Below, piece by piece: positions 56,029-64,000 of a stretch of DNA of 64,000 bases. Where the stretch lies: positions 53,937 to 117,936 of the forward strand of contig NZ_LN890327.1 in assembly GCF_001458595.1 (NCBI RefSeq). Direction: 5' to 3'. How positions within the stretch are numbered: the first letter of the stretch is position 1; every line of letters starts with the position of its first letter. This DNA is from Clostridium neonatale. Lineage in GTDB: Bacteria > Bacillota > Clostridia > Clostridiales > Clostridiaceae. The notes under the pieces are model-generated. The model saw only the letters and a program-made list of their open reading frames with translations, did not search any database and was not told where the DNA came from. The position numbers and the translations under genes are program-made.

Positions 56029-57972
56029 TTGACAAAAGAGAGGAAAGTAAAAAAAAGAGAAATTTATGATGAAGAAATAAGTAACGTAATCACAGAAAAC
56101 GATATAAGATTATTTAAAAGTGGAATTCATTATGAGATTTATAAAAAGCTTGGAGCACATCCAAAAAGGATAGATGATCAAGATGGGATAAGTTTTAGTG
56201 TTTGGGCTCCAAATGCACAAGAGATTAGTGTAATTGGGGATTTTAACGGGTGGGATATAGAGAATAATAAAATGAATCCAATTGGAGATAGTGGAATATT
56301 TGAATTATTTATTCCAGGTGCATTAATAGGACAAAGATATAAGTATGCAATTAAAACACTTAATGATGAAATATTGCACAAGTCCGATCCGTATGCTAAT
56401 TATTCAGAGAGACGTCCTGGGAATGCTTCAGTAGTAACAGATATATCTAATTTTAATTGGTCAGATAATCAATGGTTGAAAAAAAGACAAAAGCTAGATT
56501 TAAAAAAGAAACCTATGTCAATTTACGAAGTTCATATAGGATCTTGGAAAAAACATCGTAATAGAGATGAGGATGGATTTTATAATTATAAAGAATTTGC
56601 ACATTCTTTGACAGAATATATATTAGATATGGGATACACTCATGTTGAACTTATGGGGATTGCTGAATATCCATTTGATGGTTCATGGGGATATCAAGTA
56701 ACTGGATATTATGCTCCAACATCTAGATATGGAACACCTGAAGATTTTATGTATCTCATAAATTATCTTCATAAAAATAATATAGGTGTAATTTTAGATT
56801 GGGTTCCTGCACATTTTCCTAAAGATGAACATGGATTAGCAGAATTTGATGGTACATGTCTCTATGAGTATTCTGATAAAAGAAAAGGAGAACATGCAGA
56901 TTGGGGAACTAAGGTATTTGATTATGAGAAACCAGAAGTAAAAAACTTCCTTATTGCCAATGCTTTATTTTGGATTGAAAATTTTCACATAGACGGTCTT
57001 AGAGTAGATGCTGTTTCTTCAATGTTGTATCTGGATTATGGGAGATGCGGAGGAGAATGGATTCCTAATAAGTATGGTGGAAATCAGAATCTTGAAGCAA
57101 TTGAATTCTTTAAGCATTTAAATACAATAGCAATAAGACGTAATCCTGGAATTATGATGATTGCTGAAGAATCAACAGCATGGCCTAGAGTTACTGATGC
57201 AGCAGAAAATGATGGATTAAATTTCACTTTTAAATGGAATATGGGATGGATGCATGATTTCTTAGAATACATGAAATTAGATCCGTATTTTAGAAAAGAT
57301 AATCATAATAAAATGACTTTTTCTATGAGTTATAACCATAGCGAAGAATATATACTAGTTTTATCTCATGATGAAGTAGTTCATTTGAAATGTTCTATGA
57401 TTAACAAAATGCCAGGGGAATTAGAAGAGAAATTTAAAAATCTAAAAGTAGGATATGCCTTTATGTTTGCCCATCCAGGAAAAAAGCTGCTTTTTATGGG
57501 ACAAGATTTTGCTCAACTTAGAGAGTGGAGCGAAGAGAGAGAACTAGATTGGTATCTATTAGCAGATGAAGATCATAGACATATAAATAATTTTGTAAAG
57601 GCTCTATTAAAAATCTATAAAAAGTATTCATGTATGTATGAATTGGATAGAAATCCCAATGGGTTCAAATGGATTAATGCTAATGATAATTATAGAAGTA
57701 TCTTTAGCTTTGTAAGGTATTCAGAAGGCATGCAAAATAGTTTGTTATTTGTTTTAAACTTTACACCAGTTGAAAGACCTGATTATAAGGTTGGGGTTCC
57801 AGAAGAAAACACATATAGACTTATTTTAAATAGTGATGATATAGAGTTTGGTGGAAAAGGAGAAAAAAGAAGACGGGTTTATAAAGCGGTGAAAGAAGAT
57901 TGTGATGGATATTCTTATTCAATTAAGTATAGTTTGCCAGCTTATGGAGTTGCAGTATTTGTTTTTAAGTAA
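56029..57972 (+). CDS. glgB: 1,4-alpha-glucan branching enzyme
   Basis: A 647-residue GH13 enzyme that makes alpha-1,6 branches in glycogen or granulose. The N-terminal CBM48 domain (FSVWAPNAQEISVIGDFNGWD) precedes the catalytic barrel with GYTHVELMGIAEYPFDGSWGYQ, DWVPAHFPKD, nucleophile Asp in DGLRVDAVSSMLYLDY, the acid/base Glu in IAEESTAWP and VLSHDEVVH. TTG 56029 is the likely start, 8 bases after AAGGTGG; TTG 56023 and GTG 56017 lie too close to or inside that site. No other glycogen genes are adjacent. Confidence 0.93.
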   Translation: MTKERKVKKREIYDEEISNVITENDIRLFKSGIHYEIYKKLGAHPKRIDDQDGISFSVWAPNAQEISVIGDFNGWDIENNKMNPIGDSGIFELFIPGALIGQRYKYAIKTLNDEILHKSDPYANYSERRPGNASVVTDISNFNWSDNQWLKKRQKLDLKKKPMSIYEVHIGSWKKHRNRDEDGFYNYKEFAHSLTEYILDMGYTHVELMGIAEYPFDGSWGYQVTGYYAPTSRYGTPEDFMYLINYLHKNNIGVILDWVPAHFPKDEHGLAEFDGTCLYEYSDKRKGEHADWGTKVFDYEKPEVKNFLIANALFWIENFHIDGLRVDAVSSMLYLDYGRCGGEWIPNKYGGNQNLEAIEFFKHLNTIAIRRNPGIMMIAEESTAWPRVTDAAENDGLNFTFKWNMGWMHDFLEYMKLDPYFRKDNHNKMTFSMSYNHSEEYILVLSHDEVVHLKCSMINKMPGELEEKFKNLKVGYAFMFAHPGKKLLFMGQDFAQLREWSEERELDWYLLADEDHRHINNFVKALLKIYKKYSCMYELDRNPNGFKWINANDNYRSIFSFVRYSEGMQNSLLFVLNFTPVERPDYKVGVPEENTYRLILNSDDIEFGGKGEKRRRVYKAVKEDCDGYSYSIKYSLPAYGVAVFVFK

Positions 57973-57979
57973 ATAACAT

Positions 57980-58027
57980 GAAAAATACAGCTAATATCAA
58001 AATTATTCAATGTTAGCTGTATTTTTC
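57980..58027. terminator. Bidirectional terminator between glgB and the CBS gene
   Basis: GAAAAATACAGCTAA (57980-57994) pairs with TTAGCTGTATTTTTC (58013-58027). A- and T-runs on both sides let it serve both convergent genes. Confidence 0.85.
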
Positions 58028-58036
58028 AGTATAATT

Positions 58037-58420
58037 TTAGAAATCTTCACATTTAAGAAAATAATCTATTAAGTTTTCAATTGTAATAATACCTATAACA
58101 GTATCACCTTTAAGAACAGGCATCGCAATGATATTATGTTCTCTTAAACGTTTTGCAACATTGATAATATCATCATCATATTGAGCTGTTACAACTCTTT
58201 TTGTCATTATCAATTCAACTGGATAGTCAACATAATGTCCAGGCTTGGTTAAAAATCTATATGCATCTGCCTTGACAACTATGCCTACAAGTTTAGTATT
58301 GTCATCTACTACCGGGATACCGTTTACATTAAGAGTATTCATTAAATTTAATGCTTCATCAACAGAAATATTTTTATTAATAGTATGGAAATGTAAATTA
58401 CTTATATCTTTTATCAGCAT
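58037..58420 (-). CDS. Protein of two CBS domains
   Basis: A 127-residue protein made of a CBS pair: VNGIPVVDDNTKLVGIVVKADAYR (first) and IIAMPVLKGDTVIGIITIENLIDYF (second). CBS pairs bind adenosyl nucleotides and act as energy or ligand sensors. There is no catalytic domain. TTAGGAGGTTTAGT precedes the ATG. It converges on glgB; a regulatory partner is not evident. Confidence 0.88.
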   Translation of the reverse strand: MLIKDISNLHFHTINKNISVDEALNLMNTLNVNGIPVVDDNTKLVGIVVKADAYRFLTKPGHYVDYPVELIMTKRVVTAQYDDDIINVAKRLREHNIIAMPVLKGDTVIGIITIENLIDYFLKCEDF

Positions 58421-58674
58421 ACTAAACCTCCTAAATCTATATAGTAATAGTATATCATAAATATTGTATATTTTGATTTATTTAAACAATATAAAATAGA
58501 TTTAACATAAATTATAGTGATATTCTATAAACTATAGCTTACCTAGAAGATTAAATTTATAATATGATATCATTTTATTGTTGTAAAATGAATTTAATTA
58601 ATAAAATATGTGGTAATATTTATATGTCTATTTACAGTAAATGATAAATATAAATTGTAGAAAGGAACGTGGGA

Positions 58675-59601
58675 ATGGATAAAGAAAAGTTTTATACAAA
58701 TAGAAAAAACATAGTTTTTTTAGCAACAATATGTTGTTTTTTATGGGGGAGTGCATATCCAGCTATTAAAGTAGGGTATGAGCTTTTTAATATATCTTCA
58801 AATGATATTCCATCAAAGTTGATATTTGCAGGTTATAGATTTGCCTTGGCAGGAATCATTGTACTTTTATACGAAACTATATTAAAGAAAAATATATTTA
58901 CTTTTTCTAGAAAGCAATATTCAAAAATAGCAGCTTTAGGACTTATTCAAACTACTATTCAATACATATTTTTTTATGTTGGAATGTCATATACAACAGG
59001 AGTTAGGGGATCTATAATAAATGGAACAGGAACTTTTGTAAGTATAATATTAGCTCACTTTATATATAAAAATGATAAGCTTAATTTTAATAAAATACTG
59101 GGTTGCATAGTTGGATTTTCAGGAGTTGTATTGGTAAATTTAAATGGGAAAAGTGGAGTAAATAATGTTGGTTTTACATTTAAGGGTGAAGGCTTCATTG
59201 TTATAGCTGCTATTACTTTTGCATTAGGAGCAATATATAGTAAAGAAATTACAAAGAAAATGGATGCATCAACAGTAACAGGATATCAATTATTTATAGG
59301 TGGACTTATATTAATTGTTCTTGGGGCTGTTTTTGGTGGTAAATTAAGTTCATTTAATTTTAAATCTATAATTCTATTAATATATATGGCTTTATTATCA
59401 TCTGTAGCATTTGTAATCTGGACGCAATTATTAAAATTCAATAAAGTAGGAATGATTTCTGTATTTAATTTTTTAGTGCCTGTATTTGGAACATTGCTTT
59501 CAGGAATATTCTTAGGAGAAAATATATTTGATATAAAAATTCTAATATCTTTAATATTAGTTTGTATAGGAATTTATCAAGTTTATAAAGTGAAAAAATA
59601 A
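58675..59601 (+). CDS. EamA/DMT-family transporter
   Basis: A 308-residue drug/metabolite transporter superfamily protein with ten predicted TM helices in two EamA repeats: CFLWGSAYPAIKVGYEL at the start of the first and FALGAIYSKEITKKMDA at the start of the second, with the family's SSVAFVIWTQLLKFNKVGMISVFNFLVPVFG. Members export amino acids, metabolites or drugs. The ATG at 58675 follows AAAGGAA by 7 bases; a GTG 6 bases upstream is too close to it. Substrate unknown. Confidence 0.9.
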   Translation: MDKEKFYTNRKNIVFLATICCFLWGSAYPAIKVGYELFNISSNDIPSKLIFAGYRFALAGIIVLLYETILKKNIFTFSRKQYSKIAALGLIQTTIQYIFFYVGMSYTTGVRGSIINGTGTFVSIILAHFIYKNDKLNFNKILGCIVGFSGVVLVNLNGKSGVNNVGFTFKGEGFIVIAAITFALGAIYSKEITKKMDASTVTGYQLFIGGLILIVLGAVFGGKLSSFNFKSIILLIYMALLSSVAFVIWTQLLKFNKVGMISVFNFLVPVFGTLLSGIFLGENIFDIKILISLILVCIGIYQVYKVKK

Positions 59602-59704
59602 GTTTAGCCATATTTGATTAATGATATTACAATAATTACATATTATAAAAAACGAGATATAATATACTTGTTATACTAATTTAAAAATAATAAAGGAGAA
59701 TATT

Positions 59705-60733
59705 ATGGAATCTGAATTTTTAAACATAGTAATAATATTAATATTAATTTTAGTTAATGCCTATTTTGTGGCTTTAGAGTTTGCAATAGTTCAAATAAGA
59801 TCATCTAAAATAGATACATTAATAGAAGATGGTAATAAAAGAGCAAAAAAATGTAAGATTGTTAAAGATAATATAAATTCATATCTATCATCAACACAGC
59901 TTGGAATAACTTTAGTTGGATTATTATTAGGATGGCTTGGTGAACCAACTGTATCTAAGCTTATAGATCCATTACTAGAAATGATAACTTCAAATGCGGC
60001 ACTTAAACAGAGTATTTCTTTCATAGTTTCATTTAGCTTGATTACATTACTTGAAGTTGTATTTGGTGAGCTTGTTCCAAAAGCAATAGCATTATATGAA
60101 ACAGAAAAATGTAATTTACTTTTGGATGGATCGTTAATTTTATTTCATAAACTAACTTATCCTATAACTATGACTTTTGATAAATTGACAGAACTATGTT
60201 TAAAACCATTTGGAATAGAGCCTGCTAATGAAGCAAATGAGACTTATACGCGAGGAGAATTACAAATGCTGATAAACCAAAGCATAGAAGATAGTGGGGA
60301 TCAGATGCTATTATCTAATGCATTTCAATTTTCAAACCGCAGAGCAGAAGAGATAATGATACATAGAACAAAAATGGTTTGTATAGATATAGATTCAACT
60401 CAGGAAGAAGTATTAGAAATAATAACAGACAATGGATTTACTAGATATCCTGTAATAGATAAAGAAAAGGATAATGTTATTGGATTTGTTCATGTCAGAG
60501 ATATCTATAGGGATGTAGTTTCTGATAACAAATTGGATTTGAAGTCTTGTACAAGAAAGGTAAGTTATTTTACTGAAAGAATGCAAATAAGAAATATATT
60601 TAAAGAGCTTAAAGAAAAGAGAGAGCAGTTCGCAATAATAGTTGATGAATATGGTGGAACTAGTGGGTTATTAACATTGGAGGATATAATCGAAGAATTA
60701 GTTGGGGATATTGAGGATGAATTTGATGAATAG
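59705..60733 (+). CDS. CNNM/HlyC-type membrane protein with CBS pair, lacking the CorC-associated domain
   Basis: A 342-residue protein: CNNM transmembrane domain (~1-195, YFVALEFAIVQIRSSKIDTLIEDGN, QLGITLVGLLLGWLGEPTV, GELVPKAIALY) and a CBS pair (~205-335, MIHRTKMVCIDID, GFTRYPVIDKEKDNVIGFVHV, EYGGTSGLLTLEDIIEELVGDIEDEFDE). Typical relatives of ~430 residues continue with a CorC/HlyC C-terminal domain, which is absent here. Members are implicated in magnesium or divalent-cation efflux. AAAGGAG precedes the ATG. Confidence 0.87.
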   Translation: MESEFLNIVIILILILVNAYFVALEFAIVQIRSSKIDTLIEDGNKRAKKCKIVKDNINSYLSSTQLGITLVGLLLGWLGEPTVSKLIDPLLEMITSNAALKQSISFIVSFSLITLLEVVFGELVPKAIALYETEKCNLLLDGSLILFHKLTYPITMTFDKLTELCLKPFGIEPANEANETYTRGELQMLINQSIEDSGDQMLLSNAFQFSNRRAEEIMIHRTKMVCIDIDSTQEEVLEIITDNGFTRYPVIDKEKDNVIGFVHVRDIYRDVVSDNKLDLKSCTRKVSYFTERMQIRNIFKELKEKREQFAIIVDEYGGTSGLLTLEDIIEELVGDIEDEFDE

Positions 60734-60786
60734 ACATAAAGAATAAGTTTACTAAGATAAAAACAAGTGATTTTTGATGTTAGATT

Positions 60787-60866
60787 AAAAATAAATATAT
60801 TAAGATATAACAAATATAATACAGATATACAAGAGTGCATAAAAAATAAATATATTAAGATATAAC
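60787..60866 (+). repeat. Two 24-base direct repeats downstream of the CNNM gene
   Basis: AAAATAAATATATTAAGATA followed by TAAC occurs at 60788-60811 and again at 60843-60866, identical. The copies are 55 bases apart. Confidence 0.7.
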
Positions 60867-60992
60867 TGAAGGTAATATGTAGATTAGTCTTCAGTTATTT
60901 TGGATTAAAATATATATAAGTTTTAATTTTAATATAGTTTTATGAAACAATATTTTATTAGGCTGGGTTTAATACCCAGTCTAATTTTTTTA
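60862..60992 (+). terminator. Two tandem terminators after the CNNM gene
   Basis: The first: ATAACTGAAG (60862-60871) with CTTCAGTTAT (60889-60898), then TTTGG. The second: GGCTGGGT (60961-60968) with ACCCAGTC (60974-60981, one G-U), then TAATTTTTTT. Together they occupy most of the gap 60734-61104. Confidence 0.75.
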
Positions 60993-61104
60993 GATATTAA
61001 TCACTCATTCTATTAATATTAGAATATAAATTGATATAATTTATATATAAATATTTTTAGTCAAAATTAAAAACATTACTATGTAATAAGAATGGAGAAT
61101 ATAT

Positions 61105-61650
61105 ATGTTTAAGTATGTTGGAGATATAAGTAAGATTTCTCATTATATAATAGATCAGTTTTTAGAAAATAAAAATATAGCAATAGATGCTACATTAGGA
61201 AATGGATATGATACAGACTTTCTTTCAAAAGAATTCACTAAAGTCTATTCATTTGAAATACAAGAAGAAGCATGTAAAAACTATTCTGAAAGAAAAAATG
61301 AAAATGTCATTGTAATAAACAGCTCTCACCACTTATTAAAGAGATATATAACTGAAAAATCAGTTGATTGCATTATGTACAATTTAGGTTTCTTACCAGG
61401 TGGAAATAAGAAAATTACAACAATGTCAGAAACATCTTTAAATAGTATTATTGAAGGTCTAGAATTATTGAATCATGGTGGAGTAATGACTATTTGTCTT
61501 TATAGGGGACATGGGGAAGGGAAAGAAGAAGAGAGTGTAATTATTCCATATCTTAAGGATCTTCCAAAATCAAAATTTGGGGTCATGTATCATGAGTTTT
61601 TGAATAGAAGTAAAGAAGCGCCTATTTTAATTGTTGTGGAGAAAAAGTAA
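61105..61650 (+). CDS. mnmM: MnmM (YtqB)-like SAM-dependent methyltransferase
   Basis: A 181-residue class I methyltransferase. The SAM site is IAIDATLGNGYDTDFLS (motif I, ~26-42) with acidic end of beta-2 (YSFEIQEEA); DCIMYNLGFLPGGNK is the catalytic-loop region and characteristic of the YtqB/MraW-like family. YtqB of B. subtilis is now named MnmM and methylates the 5-aminomethyl-uridine at tRNA wobble position 34. Length agrees. A modest ribosome site (GGAG) precedes the ATG. Monocistronic. Confidence 0.85.
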   Translation: MFKYVGDISKISHYIIDQFLENKNIAIDATLGNGYDTDFLSKEFTKVYSFEIQEEACKNYSERKNENVIVINSSHHLLKRYITEKSVDCIMYNLGFLPGGNKKITTMSETSLNSIIEGLELLNHGGVMTICLYRGHGEGKEEESVIIPYLKDLPKSKFGVMYHEFLNRSKEAPILIVVEKK

Positions 61651-61735
61651 ATTACTCTACTGAATATAATATTATGGTAACATACTTGAGAAACATGCAT
61701 TTATAAAAAGATGGTTACTATAAAAATTAAATGAG

Positions 61736-61781
61736 AAAAGATGTAATGTTGTATGAATAAAGGTGTACTATTACATCTTTT
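61736..61781 (+). terminator. Terminator after mnmM
   Basis: AAAAGATGTAAT (61736-61747) pairs with ATTACATCTTTT (61770-61781) around a 22-nt loop; TACTTATTT follows. Confidence 0.65.
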
Positions 61782-61874
61782 ACTTATTTAATATTATTAT
61801 AATTAAAGCTTAGATTAGAAAATTACTCCTTTTGAAGAATATTAGAGTAGAAGGCATGTATAAATTTTAATATA

Positions 61875-61890
61875 ATGAAAACGTAATCAA
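61875..61890 (+). promoter_or_regulatory. Catabolite-responsive element (cre) before the second sugar operon
   Basis: TGAAAACGTAATCA (61876-61889) flanked by A on both sides fits WTGNAANCGNWNNCAW at every fixed position. It lies 45 bases before the binding-protein start and mirrors the site at 2559. Confidence 0.65.
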
Positions 61891-61934
61891 TAAGAGCGAT
61901 AAAATTAACTTTATTTAAAGAGGAGAGATGAAAT

Positions 61935-63035
61935 ATGAAAAAAATAATATCATTAGTATTATCAGCAACATTGGTCATGACAGCATTAATTGGATGTGGA
62001 GGAGCAAATAGTGATGGTGAACCACAAGCCGAAGGTGTTGAGTCAAAAGATATTATTGTTGGAGTTTCTATGCCTACAAAATCATTGCAAAGATGGAATC
62101 AAGATGGTGCAAATATGGAGGTATCACTAAAAGCAAAAGGATATAAGGTAGATTTGCAATTTGCAGAAAATGAAGTTGAAACACAAGTAAACCAAATAGA
62201 AAATATGATAACGAAAGGAGCAAAAGTACTAGTGGTAGGATCCATTGATGGTGGAGCATTATCATCGGTATTAGAAGATGCAAAAGCTGAAGGAATAAAA
62301 GTAATAGCATATGATAGACTTATCATGAATACAGATGCTGTAAACTATTATGCTACATTTGATAATTTTAGTGTAGGTGTAATACAAGGAGAATATATTG
62401 AAGAAAAATTAGGATTAAAAGATGGAGCTGGACCTTTTAATATTGAAATCGCAACAGGTCCATTAGATGATAATAATGTAGTTTATTTTTATGGTGGTGC
62501 TATGAGTATTCTTCAACCATATATAGATAACGGTCAGTTAGTAGTTAAATCAGGACAAACAACAAGAGAACAATGTGCAACTCCAAATTGGGATGAAAAA
62601 GAAGCACAATCAAGAATGGATAATATAATTACAGCTAATTATACAAGCGATAAATTAGATGCAGTATTATGTTCAAATGATTCAGTGTCATTAGGAGTAC
62701 AATCATCATTAAAATCTGTTGGATTTGGAACAGCAGATAAACCAATGCCAATACTTACTGGACAAGATGCTAATATAGCAAATGTAAAAGCTATTGTAGC
62801 TGGAGATCAATCAATGTCAGTGTTTAAGGATACAAGAGCATTATCAGAAAAAGTTGTAGAAATGGTAGATTCTATTGCAAATCAAAAAGAACCAGAAGTA
62901 AATGATACTGAAACATATAATAATGGAACTTATGTAGTACCTTCATATTTATTAAAGCCAGAATTTGTAGATGGCAGTAATTATAAATCTTTACTGATTG
63001 ATTCAGGATATTATACTGAAGATCAATTAAAGTAA
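61935..63035 (+). CDS. Sugar ABC transporter binding lipoprotein, ChvE/XylF-like
   Basis: A 366-residue solute-binding lipoprotein. The signal peptide ends in lipobox L-I-G-C with C21. The mature part is a type I periplasmic binding fold: VGVSMPTKSLQRWNQDG, KVLVVGSIDGGALSS, VIAYDRLIMNTDAVNYYATFDN, LCSNDSVSLGVQSSL and PILTGQDANIANVKAI. The LQRW and QDAN segments are typical of the ChvE/xylose-binding group that imports xylose, arabinose or galactose. GAGGAGA precedes the ATG. It is followed by a hairpin and an ATPase gene, so this is a separate importer from that at 2601-7251. Confidence 0.87.
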   Translation: MKKIISLVLSATLVMTALIGCGGANSDGEPQAEGVESKDIIVGVSMPTKSLQRWNQDGANMEVSLKAKGYKVDLQFAENEVETQVNQIENMITKGAKVLVVGSIDGGALSSVLEDAKAEGIKVIAYDRLIMNTDAVNYYATFDNFSVGVIQGEYIEEKLGLKDGAGPFNIEIATGPLDDNNVVYFYGGAMSILQPYIDNGQLVVKSGQTTREQCATPNWDEKEAQSRMDNIITANYTSDKLDAVLCSNDSVSLGVQSSLKSVGFGTADKPMPILTGQDANIANVKAIVAGDQSMSVFKDTRALSEKVVEMVDSIANQKEPEVNDTETYNNGTYVVPSYLLKPEFVDGSNYKSLLIDSGYYTEDQLK

Positions 63036-63045
63036 TTATGTTAGC

Positions 63046-63080
63046 GGTTATGCTTAAGTATTTTTATGCTAAGCATAACC
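63046..63080 (+). other. Hairpin without T-run after the second binding-protein gene
   Basis: A perfect 11-bp stem GGTTATGCTTA (63046-63056) / TAAGCATAACC (63070-63080) with a 13-nt loop, followed by CATTTATAAG. It occupies the same position as the hairpin at 3621 in the first sugar operon. The rest of the 63036-63341 gap is AT-rich without other features. Confidence 0.7.
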
Positions 63081-63341
63081 CATTTATAAGAAAAGAAGAA
63101 TAATTTTACTTAAAGAATATTCATGGGAACTATTAAGCTATTGACAAATACTAATTATGCTGTTTAATAGCCTATTTAGTTATTTTATATTTATATTACT
63201 TTTGAAGAGTTGTACAAATTGTTCTATACTATTCAATTTTAATTATTACACTGCACATTGTAATTTTTTAAATATATAAATCAATATATAGTGGCTGAAT
63301 AGTTACTATTCATGTATATTGAGCAGAATGGAGGTCAGAAA

Positions 63342-64000
63342 ATGAAAGAAGTTATTCTAGAAATGAAGAATATAGTAAAAACTTTCCCAGGTGTAAGAGC
63401 TCTTGATAATGTAAATGTAAAAATAGAAAAAGGAACAATACATTCTCTTGTAGGAGAAAATGGAGCAGGAAAATCTACACTTATGAATGTACTAAGTGGC
63501 GTTTATCCATATGGTACATATGAAGGGGATATAATTTATAATGGAGAAATATGCAAGTTTAAAGATATAAAAGAAAGTGAAACTAAAGGAATTGTTATAA
63601 TACATCAAGAATTAGCCCTTATCCCATATTTATCAATAATGGAAAATATATTTTTAGGAAATGAGCAAGCTGACAAGGGAGTGATAAATTGGAGTAAAGC
63701 ACGATTTGAAGCTAAGAAACTAATGAAAATTGTAGGATTGCATGAAGATCCGGAAGCTACTGTAAATACAATTGGAGTTGGAAAGCAACAACTTGTAGAA
63801 ATTGCAAAAGCACTATCAAAGAATGTTGAACTTTTAATATTAGATGAACCAACAGCAGCGCTAAATGATGAAGATAGTGATAAATTATTAAATTTAATTT
63901 TAAAATTAAGAGAAGAAAGAGGAATGACGGCAATTATAATATCACATAAATTAAATGAAGTAACAAAAGTCACTGATGAAATTACCGTAATAAGAGATGG
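63342..64000 (+). CDS. Sugar ABC transporter ATP-binding protein, MmsA/XylG-type (cut by window end)
   Basis: The first 219 residues of a sugar-importer ATPase; the gene runs past the window. The ATG at 63342 follows GGAGGTCAGAAA. Visible are [16 protein letters not shown], Walker [10 protein letters not shown] (~39-47), [11 protein letters not shown], the altered signature [16 protein letters not shown] and Walker [13 protein letters not shown], then IISHKLNEV. The PYGTYEGDI insertion after LSGVYP is typical of the xylose/multiple-sugar ATPases, matching the ChvE/XylF-like binding protein upstream. Confidence 0.93.
   Translation, partial: MKEVILEMKNIVKTFPGVRALDNVNVKIEKGTIHSLVGENGAGKSTLMNVLSGVYPYGTYEGDIIYNGEICKFKDIKESETKGIVIIHQELALIPYLSIMENIFLGNEQADKGVINWSKARFEAKKLMKIVGLHEDPEATVNTIGVGKQQLVEIAKALSKNVELLILDEPTAALNDEDSDKLLNLILKLREERGMTAIIISHKLNEVTKVTDEITVIRD

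Overview
This is AT-rich, gene-dense DNA from a Gram-positive, spore-forming, obligately fermentative bacterium. The gene set (thlA next to a complete F-type ATPase operon, spoIID-spoIIQ-spoIIID-mbl, an S-box metK, hsp20 genes behind CtsR boxes, raiA RNA) and the codon use point to Clostridium sensu stricto, most like the C. beijerinckii / C. saccharoperbutylacetonicum group. That placement is inference from gene content and order. No database was consulted.

Layout. 1-10015 is a sugar sensing and uptake locus: a YesN-type response regulator, a membrane-anchored sugar-binding protein, a complete YtfQ-R-T/YjfF-like (galactofuranose-type) ABC importer preceded by a cre box, a broken chemoreceptor fragment, and a YesM-type histidine kinase. 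10100-18446 is housekeeping: tdk, a DUF1385-PrmC fusion, prfA (RF1), a small membrane protein, ywlC/sua5, rpiB, upp, a dCMP deaminase-like gene and a UDP-GlcNAc 2-epimerase. 18822-26921 holds thlA and atpBEFHAGDC. 27179-34070 is a cell-wall and sporulation block with Bacillus-like gene order (ywmB-like, murA, spoIID, spoIIQ-like, spoIIID, mbl), followed by a spore YyaC-family gene and a small exported protein. 34216-34773 is a six-gene tRNA array (three Tyr, two Thr, one Val). 34960-41506 has S-box metK, recD2, a ComFA-like gene lacking Walker A, comFC, a structured RNA fitting the raiA motif, and hpf. 41851-47108 has secA, prfB with its programmed frameshift, and two hsp20 genes. 47382-60733 is a mixed region: an M28 peptidase, a two-component system, a CPBP protease, tex, a glycerate kinase remnant, glgB, a CBS protein, a DMT transporter and a CNNM/CBS membrane protein. 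61105-64000 ends with an MnmM-like methyltransferase and the start of a second cre-preceded sugar ABC operon (binding protein plus ATPase, cut by the window edge).

How it works together. Both sugar operons have a perfect cre-like site before a lipoprotein binding-protein gene and a strong hairpin without a T-run after it. This suggests catabolite control plus unequal expression of binding protein and transporter. PrmC modifies the GGQ glutamine of RF1 and RF2, and all three genes are here. The most notable non-coding elements are the raiA-type RNA with its own promoter inside the end of comFC, the S-box, the paired CtsR operators, and several palindromic intergenic elements. I found no phage, CRISPR array or intact insertion sequence. 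Nearly all of the window looks like core chromosome rather than an undescribed accessory system.
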